Shown here: piece after piece, positions 1-8,033 of the stretch | Layout: each line of letters opens with the position of its first letter | Position numbering within the stretch: position 1 is the first letter of the stretch | From: Sediminibacterium sp. C3 | GTDB taxonomy: Bacteria > Bacteroidota > Bacteroidia > Chitinophagales > Chitinophagaceae | Length of the DNA: 64,000 nt | Direction: 5' to 3' | Assembly: GCF_000508085.1 (NCBI RefSeq) | Contig: NZ_KI669560.1 | Location: 62,001-126,000 of the forward strand | Program-made: the position numbers and the translations under genes | Notes under the pieces: model-generated | What the model was told of the DNA's origin: nothing | The model's database searches: none | The model's input: only the letters and a program-made list of their open reading frames with translations

Positions 1-654
1 ATGATTGTATTTAAAATAACAGTGTACGGCAGCAACGGACCAGTGCATTTTAATGCAAAAATTGTAGGATTCAGCGATCGAATAGCATCCATGTTGGTGC
101 CTACTCAATTTATTGAGTGGGGCAATCAATATGCTGCCAAAAGTGAATCCCACGGTGCATCAAGACTGGTCATCAAAACCAAAGACCCCTCAGACCCAGC
201 CGTTGCAAGCTTTTTAAAGGAAAACAAACTTGATACAAATAATGAAAAGCTACGCTTTAGTAAATACAGAAAAATCATTGATGCTGTAGTAAGTATTGCA
301 GGATTTACTGGCTTAATCATGCTGATATTTTCTGTTCTTATTTTTACACTTTTTATTCAGTTGAATATCGCCAACAGCAAAGAGGAGATTACGCTCCTGA
401 TTACTCTGGGAACTTCTCCTTTGCAATTATCAAAGTTCTTATTCCGGCATTTTTTTCCTGGCAACCTGATAAGTATTGTAACAGGCATTATTATGGTAAG
501 TCTGCTTCAATTCACACTTCAGCATCTCCTTCAGACACAGGCTATTTTTATTCCAGCCCATATCTCTTTAACAACCTTATTAACTGGAATTTCTCTGATG
601 GCACTACTCTGGTTTATTACTATAAAAACAATCAGAAAATATATCTATTTGTAA
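1..654 (+). CDS. FtsX-like ABC transporter permease, C-terminal part (partial at window edge)
   Basis: The reading frame is already open at base 1, so the visible ATG may be internal and the N-terminus may lie outside the window. The visible 217 residues hold a soluble segment (about 1-90), then a membrane segment near 97-123. A cytoplasmic loop with a 'TLLITLGTSPLQL' signature follows, typical of FtsX/MacB permeases where the loop contacts the ATPase. Two more membrane segments lie near 150-175 and 185-210, and a short basic tail ends the protein. The family couples ATP hydrolysis in a partner protein to movement or signalling in the inner membrane. The ATPase partner is not visible. The last 10 bases overlap the convergent gene at 645-1691. 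The family is fairly clear, the substrate is not. Confidence 0.7.
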   Translation: MIVFKITVYGSNGPVHFNAKIVGFSDRIASMLVPTQFIEWGNQYAAKSESHGASRLVIKTKDPSDPAVASFLKENKLDTNNEKLRFSKYRKIIDAVVSIAGFTGLIMLIFSVLIFTLFIQLNIANSKEEITLLITLGTSPLQLSKFLFRHFFPGNLISIVTGIIMVSLLQFTLQHLLQTQAIFIPAHISLTTLLTGISLMALLWFITIKTIRKYIYL

Positions 655-1691
655 GTGTTTAAAATTTCTTTGACCATCTCCAAAGAGAGCGGTTTGGTTA
701 TATAATCAACTACCATAGGAAATTCACGGGCTTTATCTCTGTCGTAAGTATCAATGGAAGAAGAAAGAACAATTACCTTTGAATTAACAGAGTATCGTTG
801 ATAATTCACCAGAAATTCCCAGCCACTGCTGAATGGAAAATTCACATCAAGCAGAATTAAAAAATCACCTGAATTATCGTTAATCTGCAAATAGGCTTCT
901 GCGGTTGAAATGGTATCAAAAACCAATACTTCCATATTGGGATCTACCATCTGAATAATTCTTTTATTGATGATATTGGTAAATGCATCATCATCAATTA
1001 AAATAACTTTTTTGTACTGTTGATTCCGTTTATAGAAATTAAAATACCCATCGGTCTGATTAAAGGAAAGCTTATGATTAATTTTGAAAATGGTGCTATT
1101 AATAACCTGGATAGATTTTCTTGCAGCACCGATCATTTCATTTCTTTCTTTCAGGTTAACCTCAGGATTATCAAGCATTTGAACAATTGATTGAATTTTA
1201 GCATACTCGTGCCTCAATTCATGTGAAGTGATAAACGACAATTCCCGAAAAGTTTTATCATTTTTCTTTTGCTGTTGTTCAAACCAAAGTATATCCGACA
1301 TATCTGTCATGATTCCTGAAATGCATTCAATACTATTTTCAGTAATTAATTTTCCACAACGGACATTGTATACTTTGTTTGTATTTTGCTTACTTACAAA
1401 TCTTATATTTTCACCCTCCGGATTAAAAATAATGGGGTCAGAAGAAGTAAGTAATTTCTCCAAAAGATGCCTGTCATCCACGTAGGCAAGCTCAAATAAT
1501 TGTTCAAATGAAATGGTAGTAATTGTGCTTAAACAATCTCTGAATAAAAGCTCAAAATGGTGATTGAAATATAGAAATTCACGTTTCTGCTGGTTCGCAA
1601 TAAACAAAGCATGCTGAGAGAGGCTAAAGAATGACTGTAAAGCCTCGAAAACGCAGCCGGGTTGTGCAGAAAAAGGAAATTGATTATCCAT
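645..1691 (-). CDS. PAS / histidine-box / receiver signalling protein without an ATPase domain
   Basis: This 348-residue soluble protein has a PAS-like sensor region (about 15-140), then a histidine-kinase dimerisation helix with a 'SHELRHEY' H-box (His157). After a short helical linker comes a C-terminal receiver domain (about 226-348) with an acidic pocket at 233-235, phospho-acceptor Asp282 in 'LLDVNFP' and Lys333 in 'ITKP'. The HATPase domain that should follow the H-box is absent: no N, G1 or G2 box is present between residues 175 and 225. The protein therefore cannot phosphorylate itself. It may act as a phosphotransfer/receiver hub fed by another kinase, or as a signalling scaffold. 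It is transcribed divergently from the lipoprotein gene at 1954. The domains are clear; the role is inference. Confidence 0.8.
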   Translation of the reverse strand: MDNQFPFSAQPGCVFEALQSFFSLSQHALFIANQQKREFLYFNHHFELLFRDCLSTITTISFEQLFELAYVDDRHLLEKLLTSSDPIIFNPEGENIRFVSKQNTNKVYNVRCGKLITENSIECISGIMTDMSDILWFEQQQKKNDKTFRELSFITSHELRHEYAKIQSIVQMLDNPEVNLKERNEMIGAARKSIQVINSTIFKINHKLSFNQTDGYFNFYKRNQQYKKVILIDDDAFTNIINKRIIQMVDPNMEVLVFDTISTAEAYLQINDNSGDFLILLDVNFPFSSGWEFLVNYQRYSVNSKVIVLSSSIDTYDRDKAREFPMVVDYITKPLSLEMVKEILNTYK

Positions 1692-1773
1692 AAAATCAGC
1701 AAAAAAGGACCTGAATTTTGGAGATAGCCCTTTAAGGATGTAAAGGTTGTTTGCTTTGGATTAAAATATTGTG

Positions 1774-1795
1774 GTACTTATATATATATAGGTAC
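1774..1795. repeat. 22-bp near-perfect AT-rich palindrome
   Basis: GTAC arms flank a TATATATATA core, giving a 22-base inverted repeat with only one mismatched pair. It lies in the 262-bp AT-rich space between the divergent genes ending their 5' sides at 1691 (minus) and 1954 (plus). It could be a regulator site or simply an AT-rich hairpin. Nothing else was recognised in this spacer. Confidence 0.45.
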
Positions 1796-1953
1796 GTGAT
1801 TTCACCCTATTTTTTGTAGTGGTAAATTTAATAAATTGATTATTAATTATTTATAAATTATGTTTATATTATATGAAATAATAATTGATTGTTGGAGTAA
1901 GATTATGAATTAATTTACATTCACAATCCATGCAAACAATTAAATCGCTTATT

Positions 1954-2457
1954 ATGAAAAACCTTATTTCAAAACGTTTACTAGCCCTGGGAGTAATTGC
2001 ATCACTTAGTTTTACGGCTTGTCAAAAAGCAGAAACTGAAACCAATCCATTACAGTCTAATAACAAAGACAATGAAATGAATTTGGTAGGTTCTGCTGCT
2101 GCTGGCATTTCAATCAATGGTCTGATTTCAGAAAATGCTGCTGAAGCCATGCAGAATGCGTATAAAGCTAAGTTTGGATCTTTAACCAAGACTGAATATG
2201 TTGAGTTTGACGTAAACGAAATGGAGAAGTTTATCAAACAGTTAAAAAATAAATATAAGTCCGATAAGTTAAGAGTTTACTTTGGTGTGTATGATGAAAA
2301 AACCACCACCAATCCAAACTATGTTGGACGTACTACTGTTTTCTTCCTGGGTAATAACAAAAAGGCTAAAAACGGCAATATCAGAAGCCAGAATGCAGAA
2401 GACGGTCTACCTGGTGAAGGATCTAACTATTTGAACCACGGTTCAATTTGGCCATAA
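1954..2457 (+). CDS. Small secreted lipoprotein of unknown function
   Basis: The 167-residue product starts with a typical lipoprotein signal: a basic N-terminus, a hydrophobic stretch and a lipobox ending in 'FTAC' at about residue 23. An in-frame ATG lies eight codons upstream (1930). The 1954 ATG is preferred because it gives the usual signal-peptide length. After the cysteine comes a low-complexity, Asn/Glu/Lys-rich spacer and a charged helical domain ('YVEFDVNEMEKFIKQLKNK') ending in a Gly/Asn-rich tail. No family is recognised. The next gene starts 46 nt downstream on the same strand, so co-transcription with the sensor genes is possible but not shown. Confidence 0.65.
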   Translation: MKNLISKRLLALGVIASLSFTACQKAETETNPLQSNNKDNEMNLVGSAAAGISINGLISENAAEAMQNAYKAKFGSLTKTEYVEFDVNEMEKFIKQLKNKYKSDKLRVYFGVYDEKTTTNPNYVGRTTVFFLGNNKKAKNGNIRSQNAEDGLPGEGSNYLNHGSIWP

Positions 2458-2503
2458 TAATTTTGTTTGTCCATTATTAAGTAGATTACACTAAAGATTA
2501 GTA

Positions 2504-3166
2504 ATGTTTTTATTCAATATTTACCTGCTGGTGCAAGCCAGCAGTTTTTTAGTTTGTATACTACTTTATAAAACATTGAAAAATACTCATTTTAAGTATT
2601 TTTTGCCTTTTTTATTCATAACACTTTCAGTAGAATTAATTGGGTATTGGCTTTTAACCAAAGGGATAAGGAACTACACGCTATTTAATGTCTTTACTAC
2701 ATTTGAGTTTGTTTTTTATGCATTCCTTTTCTCAAAACACTTAAAAACAACGGTATTTAAAAAACTTACCATAGGTTTTATCCCATTTTACTCCTTAATG
2801 GTATTCTTAAACCTGCAATACGTTCAGGGATATAACAATTTCCATACCTACACCTTCTTACTTGGATCCTTTTTTGTGGTCTTGTTTTGTTGTCTGTTTT
2901 TTTACGAATCAGTACTCCCCGAACACTTAGACCATCCTTTGGCAAAGCAGCCCTTCTTCTGGGTATGTACGGGACTGCTTTTGTTTTACATGGGCTCTGT
3001 TATTATCAATGCCCTTTTTGAATACCTGAGAAGTTACGATTTACAACAGGAAGGCAAAAAAATTTACGGCTTGATTAACCAGAGTTTAAATGTTGTTTTA
3101 TATTCATCCTTTATTTACGCATTCATCTTATGCCGGAAAACCAAGAAGACATTCTCGTCACAATAA
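2504..3166 (+). CDS. Polytopic membrane protein, first gene of a sensor operon
   Basis: The 220 residues are almost entirely hydrophobic, with about six predicted membrane helices (roughly 3-22, 30-48, 58-78, 85-105, 113-133, 150-172) and a basic end ('CRKTKKTF'). No catalytic motif or named family is recognised. Its 3' end overlaps the following histidine kinase gene by 37 nt, so the two are translationally linked. This suggests it supplies the membrane input for that kinase, or that the pair detects a common signal. The functional link is inference from gene order only. Confidence 0.65.
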   Translation: MFLFNIYLLVQASSFLVCILLYKTLKNTHFKYFLPFLFITLSVELIGYWLLTKGIRNYTLFNVFTTFEFVFYAFLFSKHLKTTVFKKLTIGFIPFYSLMVFLNLQYVQGYNNFHTYTFLLGSFFVVLFCCLFFYESVLPEHLDHPLAKQPFFWVCTGLLLFYMGSVIINALFEYLRSYDLQQEGKKIYGLINQSLNVVLYSSFIYAFILCRKTKKTFSSQ

Positions 3167-3921
3167 TTATCTCTTCGGTATTTTTCGTCTTATTGGCTGT
3201 TTTCCTGCTGGTTTTGCTGTATTTATTTTTAAGAAAACAAAGGCAGAATCAGCGTGAAAAAGAGGAGATGAAAAATCAGTTCGAGCAGACAATTATTAAA
3301 TCCCAGCTGGAAATTCAAAATCAGACACTCACATATATTGGATCTGAAATTCATGATAATCTGGTTCAGATTATCTATTTATCCATGCTACGGATTGCGA
3401 ATCTGAAAAGGGAAATTGATGAAAAAGACAAAGACGAAATATACGGTTTGCTAAAAAAAGTATGGCACGACTTAAGGGGCATGAGCCATAGTTTAATAAA
3501 TACTAATTTTCACCAGGTAGGATTTATTGAATCTTTGGAACATTTATTCCATAATATTGAGAAGACAGGAAAGTATAAAACTAGTCTACATATAGATGAA
3601 GATGTAAACATTGACATGCTTGATAAAAGTGTAGATATTATTTTATTCAGAATGATTCAGGAAATTATAAACAACACCTTGAAGCATGCAGCCTGTGATA
3701 CCATTGAAATAACACTTAAGAACCTAAGCAATCAACTGAATATTGAAATCAAGGATAACGGAATTGGTTTTGATGTAGAAAAAGCAAGAGAGTCCAATGC
3801 GGGAGTAGGCATTAACAATATAATTAGCAGAGCCAGATTAATCAATGCAACAGTTACATTTAATAGCATTGCCAATCAGGGAACAACCGTAAATATTTTA
3901 CTAAAAGCTAAAGCAGCATGA
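3130..3921 (+). CDS. Membrane-anchored NarX/DesK-type sensor histidine kinase
   Basis: The 263-residue protein has one N-terminal membrane helix (about 10-34), a charged coiled coil and then a HisKA_3-like helix with 'GSEIHDNLVQ', where His75 is the likely phospho-acceptor. The HATPase domain (about 165-262) carries the N box around Asn181-182 ('EIINNTLKHA'), the G1 box 'DNGIGF' at 209-214 and 'GVGINNI' as the G2-like box. It lacks its own large sensor domain, which fits with the upstream membrane protein acting as input. It overlaps the downstream response regulator by four bases (ATGA), the arrangement of a cognate pair. Confidence 0.9.
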   Translation: MPENQEDILVTIIISSVFFVLLAVFLLVLLYLFLRKQRQNQREKEEMKNQFEQTIIKSQLEIQNQTLTYIGSEIHDNLVQIIYLSMLRIANLKREIDEKDKDEIYGLLKKVWHDLRGMSHSLINTNFHQVGFIESLEHLFHNIEKTGKYKTSLHIDEDVNIDMLDKSVDIILFRMIQEIINNTLKHAACDTIEITLKNLSNQLNIEIKDNGIGFDVEKARESNAGVGINNIISRARLINATVTFNSIANQGTTVNILLKAKAA

Positions 3922-4577
3922 AAACAACTGTAGCACTTGTAGATGATCACGAATTACTTAGATCAGGATTGGTTGGCATTATAAATTCATTAGGTGACTT
4001 TGAAGTAATATTTGAAGCTGGTAATGGAATAGAGTTTATAAAAAAAGTGGACAAGAATAATCCTCCGGACATTGTTATTCTTGATATTACCATGCCTGAA
4101 ATGGACGGCTACGAAACGGCTGCCTGGATTAGAAAAACCCTCCCTGGCATTAAAATTCTTGTATTGAGCATGTTGTCTAATGACATGGCAATCATCCGAA
4201 TGTTAAGAAATGGAGTAAAGGGTTATATAATAAAAGACAGTAAACCACATGTATTTAAAGAGGCGATGGAATCTATACAGAGAAATGAATTTTATGTAAA
4301 CGAATTGGTGAGAGACAAGCTTATCAACTATGTTTCCAATGAAGAGGAAGATGGAAAACAAATGCAGTCATTACTCAATATAACAGAGCAGGAAGCACAT
4401 TTTCTGGAATTACTGTGTGCAGATAAGTCATACAGGGAAATTGCCGATGAAATGTGTGTCAGCGTTAGAACCATTGACAATTATAGGGACAATCTTTTTA
4501 AGAAACTGGATATCAAAACAAGGGTAGGACTCGTATTATTTGCAATTAAACAGGGCATTGTCAATATTCACGAATAA
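3918..4577 (+). CDS. NarL/FixJ-family response regulator
   Basis: The 219-residue protein has an N-terminal receiver domain with acidic residues at 9-10, phospho-acceptor Asp56 in 'ILDITMPEMDG' and Lys in 'IIKDSKP'. The C-terminal LuxR-type helix-turn-helix (about 152-215) contains 'YREIADEMCVSVRTIDNYRDNL'-like spacing, typical of this family. The start codon overlaps the stop of the kinase gene, so the two are translated together. It should bind DNA after phosphorylation by that kinase. Its target genes cannot be told from the sequence. porZ starts only 6 nt downstream, so the regulator and porZ may share a transcript. Confidence 0.92.
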   Translation: MKTTVALVDDHELLRSGLVGIINSLGDFEVIFEAGNGIEFIKKVDKNNPPDIVILDITMPEMDGYETAAWIRKTLPGIKILVLSMLSNDMAIIRMLRNGVKGYIIKDSKPHVFKEAMESIQRNEFYVNELVRDKLINYVSNEEEDGKQMQSLLNITEQEAHFLELLCADKSYREIADEMCVSVRTIDNYRDNLFKKLDIKTRVGLVLFAIKQGIVNIHE

Positions 4578-4583
4578 GCTTCC

Positions 4584-6878
4584 ATGATGTACAAATTTGC
4601 TAATACAATATTCGCATTCCTGTTATTGGCAGAAAGTAGTACAGCCCAAAAAGCCCCTGTGCCCATTGGTCAGTGGAGAGAACATTTAAACTATCAAAAT
4701 ACTTTTCAGGTAATAAAAGGAGATAAAATATATGCAGCCACAGAAGCTGCCGTATTCTCCGTCGACGCGGACTCAGAAATAAGCCGTTATACCAAAATAA
4801 ACCGTCTTAACGATATTGGTGTTCAACAAATTGGTTGGGACCCAACCAATCAACAATTGATTGTTGCATACAAAAACAGCAATCTTGACTTTTTAAAAAA
4901 TGACCTTACAAAGAATCTCAGTGATATACAAAAAAGCAGTATTGCCGGCGACAAAAGAATCAATTCTATATACTGTTCTGGTGACAATGCCTTTCTATCT
5001 ACCGGTCTGGGAATTATTGTGGTTAACACCGTTAAATATGAAATCAGAGATACCTGGATAATTGGCAATAATGGAAATCAGGTAAATATTCATTCATTCT
5101 GCGAAGACAATCAGCGCTATTATGCTGCTACAGCGGAAGGCTTAAAAAGCATTTCTAAAAACAATACAAACCCTGCCAACTTCCGCAACTGGACCACCCT
5201 CCTTACCCCTTATACCGGCAACCTGAGTTTTGTGGGCCAGATCAACAATCAACTTCTTATAACACAAAGAGACAGTGTATATATTCAGGAAAACAACCAG
5301 TGGAAATTGCTTTTTCAGGAATCTGGATGGAATATTCTCAACACCACTATTTCTGAAAATCAAATTAGCATTTGCCTGCGAACTATTTCGGGCAATTCAA
5401 AAGTAGTATTCCTGAATAAAGAAGGCAATATTCAGAAATCCTTTGCAGAACCCGGTGTTATTTCATTGCCAGGGAGCGCTATTCTTTCGGATGGTAAAGT
5501 ATGGGTTGCCGATCAGTTTGGAGGTCTCTCTTCATTTGGCAGTAACAACACAGAAAGATATATACCCAATGGCCCCAATGGTATTCCCTCAGGAGAAATT
5601 CATATTTCGAATGGACTTTTCCTGCAAGGTGTAGGCGCTGTAAATAATGCATGGAATTATCTTTATAAGAGAGAAGGCTATATTGAATTTAAGGATGGGG
5701 TATGGAATAATTCCGGCGCTATCAATACTCCGGCACTAGACACACTGCTAGATATCATTACAATAATCAGTAATCCTACTGATAAAACAATCTGGGCAGG
5801 CAGTTATGGCGGAGGACTCATTCAAAAAAAAGACAATCAGCTACAAATTTTTAAACAGAATAGTTTACTGGAAGCAGCAGTAGGAGATCCGGGAAATTAT
5901 CGCGTTAGTGGTCTTGCATTAGACAATCAACAAAATCTATGGGTTAGTAATTATGGTGCGCCAATGCCATTAAAACTATTGTCTAAAAATACAGAATGGG
6001 CAGGCTTTACTCCACCTTTTCCATTGCTGGAAAATGCAGTAGCACAGATTGTTTCTGACGATGAAAACAACCAACTCTGGATCCAGAGCCCGAAAGGGAA
6101 TGGTTTACTGTTATACCATTATGGGAGTAATATTTTATCAGCTACCGACGATCGCTGGAAACTTTTTAAACAAGGAGCCGGGAATGGAAATTTACCTTCC
6201 AATAATGTATTGAGTCTGGCAAAAGACAGGGACAATACCATTTGGATTGGCACAGAGGATGGCATTGGCATTATCCAGTGTACAGACAATGCATTCAGCA
6301 ACTGTGACGCCATTCTTCCCGTAATTCAGCAAGATCAGTTTGCGGGATTTTTATTTAAAGGTCAGCAGGTACAAAGCATTGCAGTAGATGGGGCTAATAG
6401 AAAATGGATCGGCACCCAGAACGGTGCCTGGCTAATAAGCCCGGACGGTAAAAACATCATTCATCATTTTACTGTTTCTAACAGTCCGTTATTAAGTAAT
6501 GATGTAAAAAAAATTGGGATTGATCCACAAACCGGTGAAGTATATTTTGCTACATTCAATGGATTGTGCAGCTATCGGTCTACAGCAACCACAGCAACAC
6601 AACAATTTGAAAATGTATTGGTTTTCCCCAATCCCGTGCCTCCCCAATACAATGGGCAAATTGCTATCAGGGGACTAACAGAAAATGCAATTGTAAAAAT
6701 AACTGAACTGAATGGCCGCCTGGTGTATCAAACCAGAAGCCTGGGTGGACAAGCTGTATGGAACGGCCTGGATTACAACGGAAGAAAAATTGCATCCGGT
6801 ATATATCTTGTGCTGGTTAGGGACGACAAGGGAAGGGAAAATATAGCTACTAAAATTATTATCACCAGTGGCAGATAA
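4584..6878 (+). CDS. porZ: Type IX secretion system protein PorZ
   Basis: This 764-residue protein has an N-terminal signal peptide and the PorZ start 'PIGQWREHLNYQNTFQV'. Next come repeated beta-propeller blades of the two-component-regulator type (repeated 'xxWIGTxxG' units, for example 'DNTIWIGTEDGIGII'). The C-terminal domain (about 680-764) contains 'VFPNPVPP' and ends in a sorting-domain-like beta sandwich. PorZ belongs to the attachment complex on the cell surface that delivers anionic lipopolysaccharide to exported cargo. The protein itself carries a type IX C-terminal signal, as expected. It sits directly behind a two-component system, with a 6-nt gap. The length agrees with the family. 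Confidence 0.9.
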   Translation: MMYKFANTIFAFLLLAESSTAQKAPVPIGQWREHLNYQNTFQVIKGDKIYAATEAAVFSVDADSEISRYTKINRLNDIGVQQIGWDPTNQQLIVAYKNSNLDFLKNDLTKNLSDIQKSSIAGDKRINSIYCSGDNAFLSTGLGIIVVNTVKYEIRDTWIIGNNGNQVNIHSFCEDNQRYYAATAEGLKSISKNNTNPANFRNWTTLLTPYTGNLSFVGQINNQLLITQRDSVYIQENNQWKLLFQESGWNILNTTISENQISICLRTISGNSKVVFLNKEGNIQKSFAEPGVISLPGSAILSDGKVWVADQFGGLSSFGSNNTERYIPNGPNGIPSGEIHISNGLFLQGVGAVNNAWNYLYKREGYIEFKDGVWNNSGAINTPALDTLLDIITIISNPTDKTIWAGSYGGGLIQKKDNQLQIFKQNSLLEAAVGDPGNYRVSGLALDNQQNLWVSNYGAPMPLKLLSKNTEWAGFTPPFPLLENAVAQIVSDDENNQLWIQSPKGNGLLLYHYGSNILSATDDRWKLFKQGAGNGNLPSNNVLSLAKDRDNTIWIGTEDGIGIIQCTDNAFSNCDAILPVIQQDQFAGFLFKGQQVQSIAVDGANRKWIGTQNGAWLISPDGKNIIHHFTVSNSPLLSNDVKKIGIDPQTGEVYFATFNGLCSYRSTATTATQQFENVLVFPNPVPPQYNGQIAIRGLTENAIVKITELNGRLVYQTRSLGGQAVWNGLDYNGRKIASGIYLVLVRDDKGRENIATKIIITSGR

Positions 6879-6891
6879 TCTTAAGCAATAT

Positions 6892-7422
6892 ATGGTCAAA
6901 CTGGAATCAGATCGTTTATCCATAAGGCCTATCAGTATTATTGACGCGGCATTCATGCTACAGCTAATGAATACAGCTGGTTGGCTTGAATTTATTGGGG
7001 ACAGAAACGTTAAAGACAGAACGGCTGCCAGCAATTATATTCTCACCAGAATCATTCCCAGTTATCATAGTTATGGATTCGGATTGTATTTGGTTCTTTT
7101 AAAAAACAAGAACACTCCCATTGGCATTTGCGGACTGGTAAAAAGAGAAGGACTGGATCATCCCGATCTTGGATTTGCCGTTTTGCCTGAATATGCAGGG
7201 CAAGGGTATACATCAGAAGCCAGTGAAACAATCCTGGATTACGCAGATAAGCAATTAGAAATACCAATAATTTATGGTATCACCACCCAATTGAATATTG
7301 CCGCCATCAGGGTACTGGAAAAACAAGGTTTACGTTTTCAGCAAACAGTCCAACTTCCTCAGGATAAAAATGAATTTCTATTATACGCTAAGGCTTTGCA
7401 TAAGGGAGACGTTGCACCATAG
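6892..7422 (+). CDS. RimJ/RimL-type GNAT N-acetyltransferase
   Basis: The 176-residue product begins 'MVKLESDRLSIRPI' and shows the GNAT fold. A first strand 'LSIRPISIIDA' comes early, an acetyl-CoA loop-like segment 'VLPEYAGQGYTSEA' follows, and the last part is 'NIAAIRVLEKQGLRF', typical of the RimJ/RimL branch that acetylates amino groups of proteins or small molecules. The ATG at 6892 is chosen over the upstream in-frame GTG at 6868, which would overlap porZ. The gene starts 13 nt after porZ and overlaps the convergent flavin reductase gene by 35 nt at its 3' end. Substrate unknown. Confidence 0.85.
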   Translation: MVKLESDRLSIRPISIIDAAFMLQLMNTAGWLEFIGDRNVKDRTAASNYILTRIIPSYHSYGFGLYLVLLKNKNTPIGICGLVKREGLDHPDLGFAVLPEYAGQGYTSEASETILDYADKQLEIPIIYGITTQLNIAAIRVLEKQGLRFQQTVQLPQDKNEFLLYAKALHKGDVAP

Positions 7423-7999
7423 CTGCATTGGCATATCCATCCAGTCCTAATGACAACATGGATCCGGCATTTTCCAGATGAATAAATCCATCTGTTTCTA
7501 CCAAACTTTCACTCAGGAAAACAGCCTGCAAAGCACCAATTACAAAAAAAGTCTGGTTATGCGTAATGGGTACAATTTCAACCAGCTTAAGATGGTATTT
7601 CACCGGAGACTCCAGAACAAAGGGAGCAGGAATACCTTCCTCGAATTGGGATTCTAACCCAACTGCTTCAAACTCGTTTACTTCTGGCGCATATTTGGCA
7701 CTGCACTGATGTGCATTCGTAAAAAATGCATCTGATATATGATTCACCGTATAATGTCCGGTATCCCTGATATTCTGAATGGTATCAGGGGCCGCTGCCA
7801 GCGGCCGATTGATATACCCTATTAAAGCAGGATCAGCCCCCAGATGCACAATACTGCTTACAACAGACAAATTAGGAACCCCTTCCTTACTAACCGTTCC
7901 CACCAGACTTACCGGTTTAAATCCCGTAAGGCAATTGATAAAATTGGCTCTGTAAAAACGCTCCCAGTTTTTAATTTCATCTATTGAATAATATCGCAT
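7388..7999 (-). CDS. Flavin reductase-like FMN-binding protein
   Basis: The 203-residue product starts 'MRYYSIDEIKNWERFYR'. It carries a split-barrel flavin-binding core, with the substrate/FMN signature 'INCLTGFKPVSLVGT', a loop 'IVHLGADPALIGYINRP' and the strand 'NVRDTGHYTVNHI'-like region. Proteins of this group bind FMN and often act as NAD(P)H:flavin oxidoreductases or redox sensors. The frame stays open 35 codons further upstream, but the ATG at 7999 gives the usual family N-terminus. The end overlaps the convergent acetyltransferase gene by 35 nt. The gene at 8034 ends 34 nt upstream, so the two may be co-transcribed. Confidence 0.85.
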   Translation of the reverse strand: MRYYSIDEIKNWERFYRANFINCLTGFKPVSLVGTVSKEGVPNLSVVSSIVHLGADPALIGYINRPLAAAPDTIQNIRDTGHYTVNHISDAFFTNAHQCSAKYAPEVNEFEAVGLESQFEEGIPAPFVLESPVKYHLKLVEIVPITHNQTFFVIGALQAVFLSESLVETDGFIHLENAGSMLSLGLDGYANAAMVQRLPYAKP

Positions 8000-8033
8000 G
8001 CTATATATAATGCCTGAGACATTGAATTGTTGA

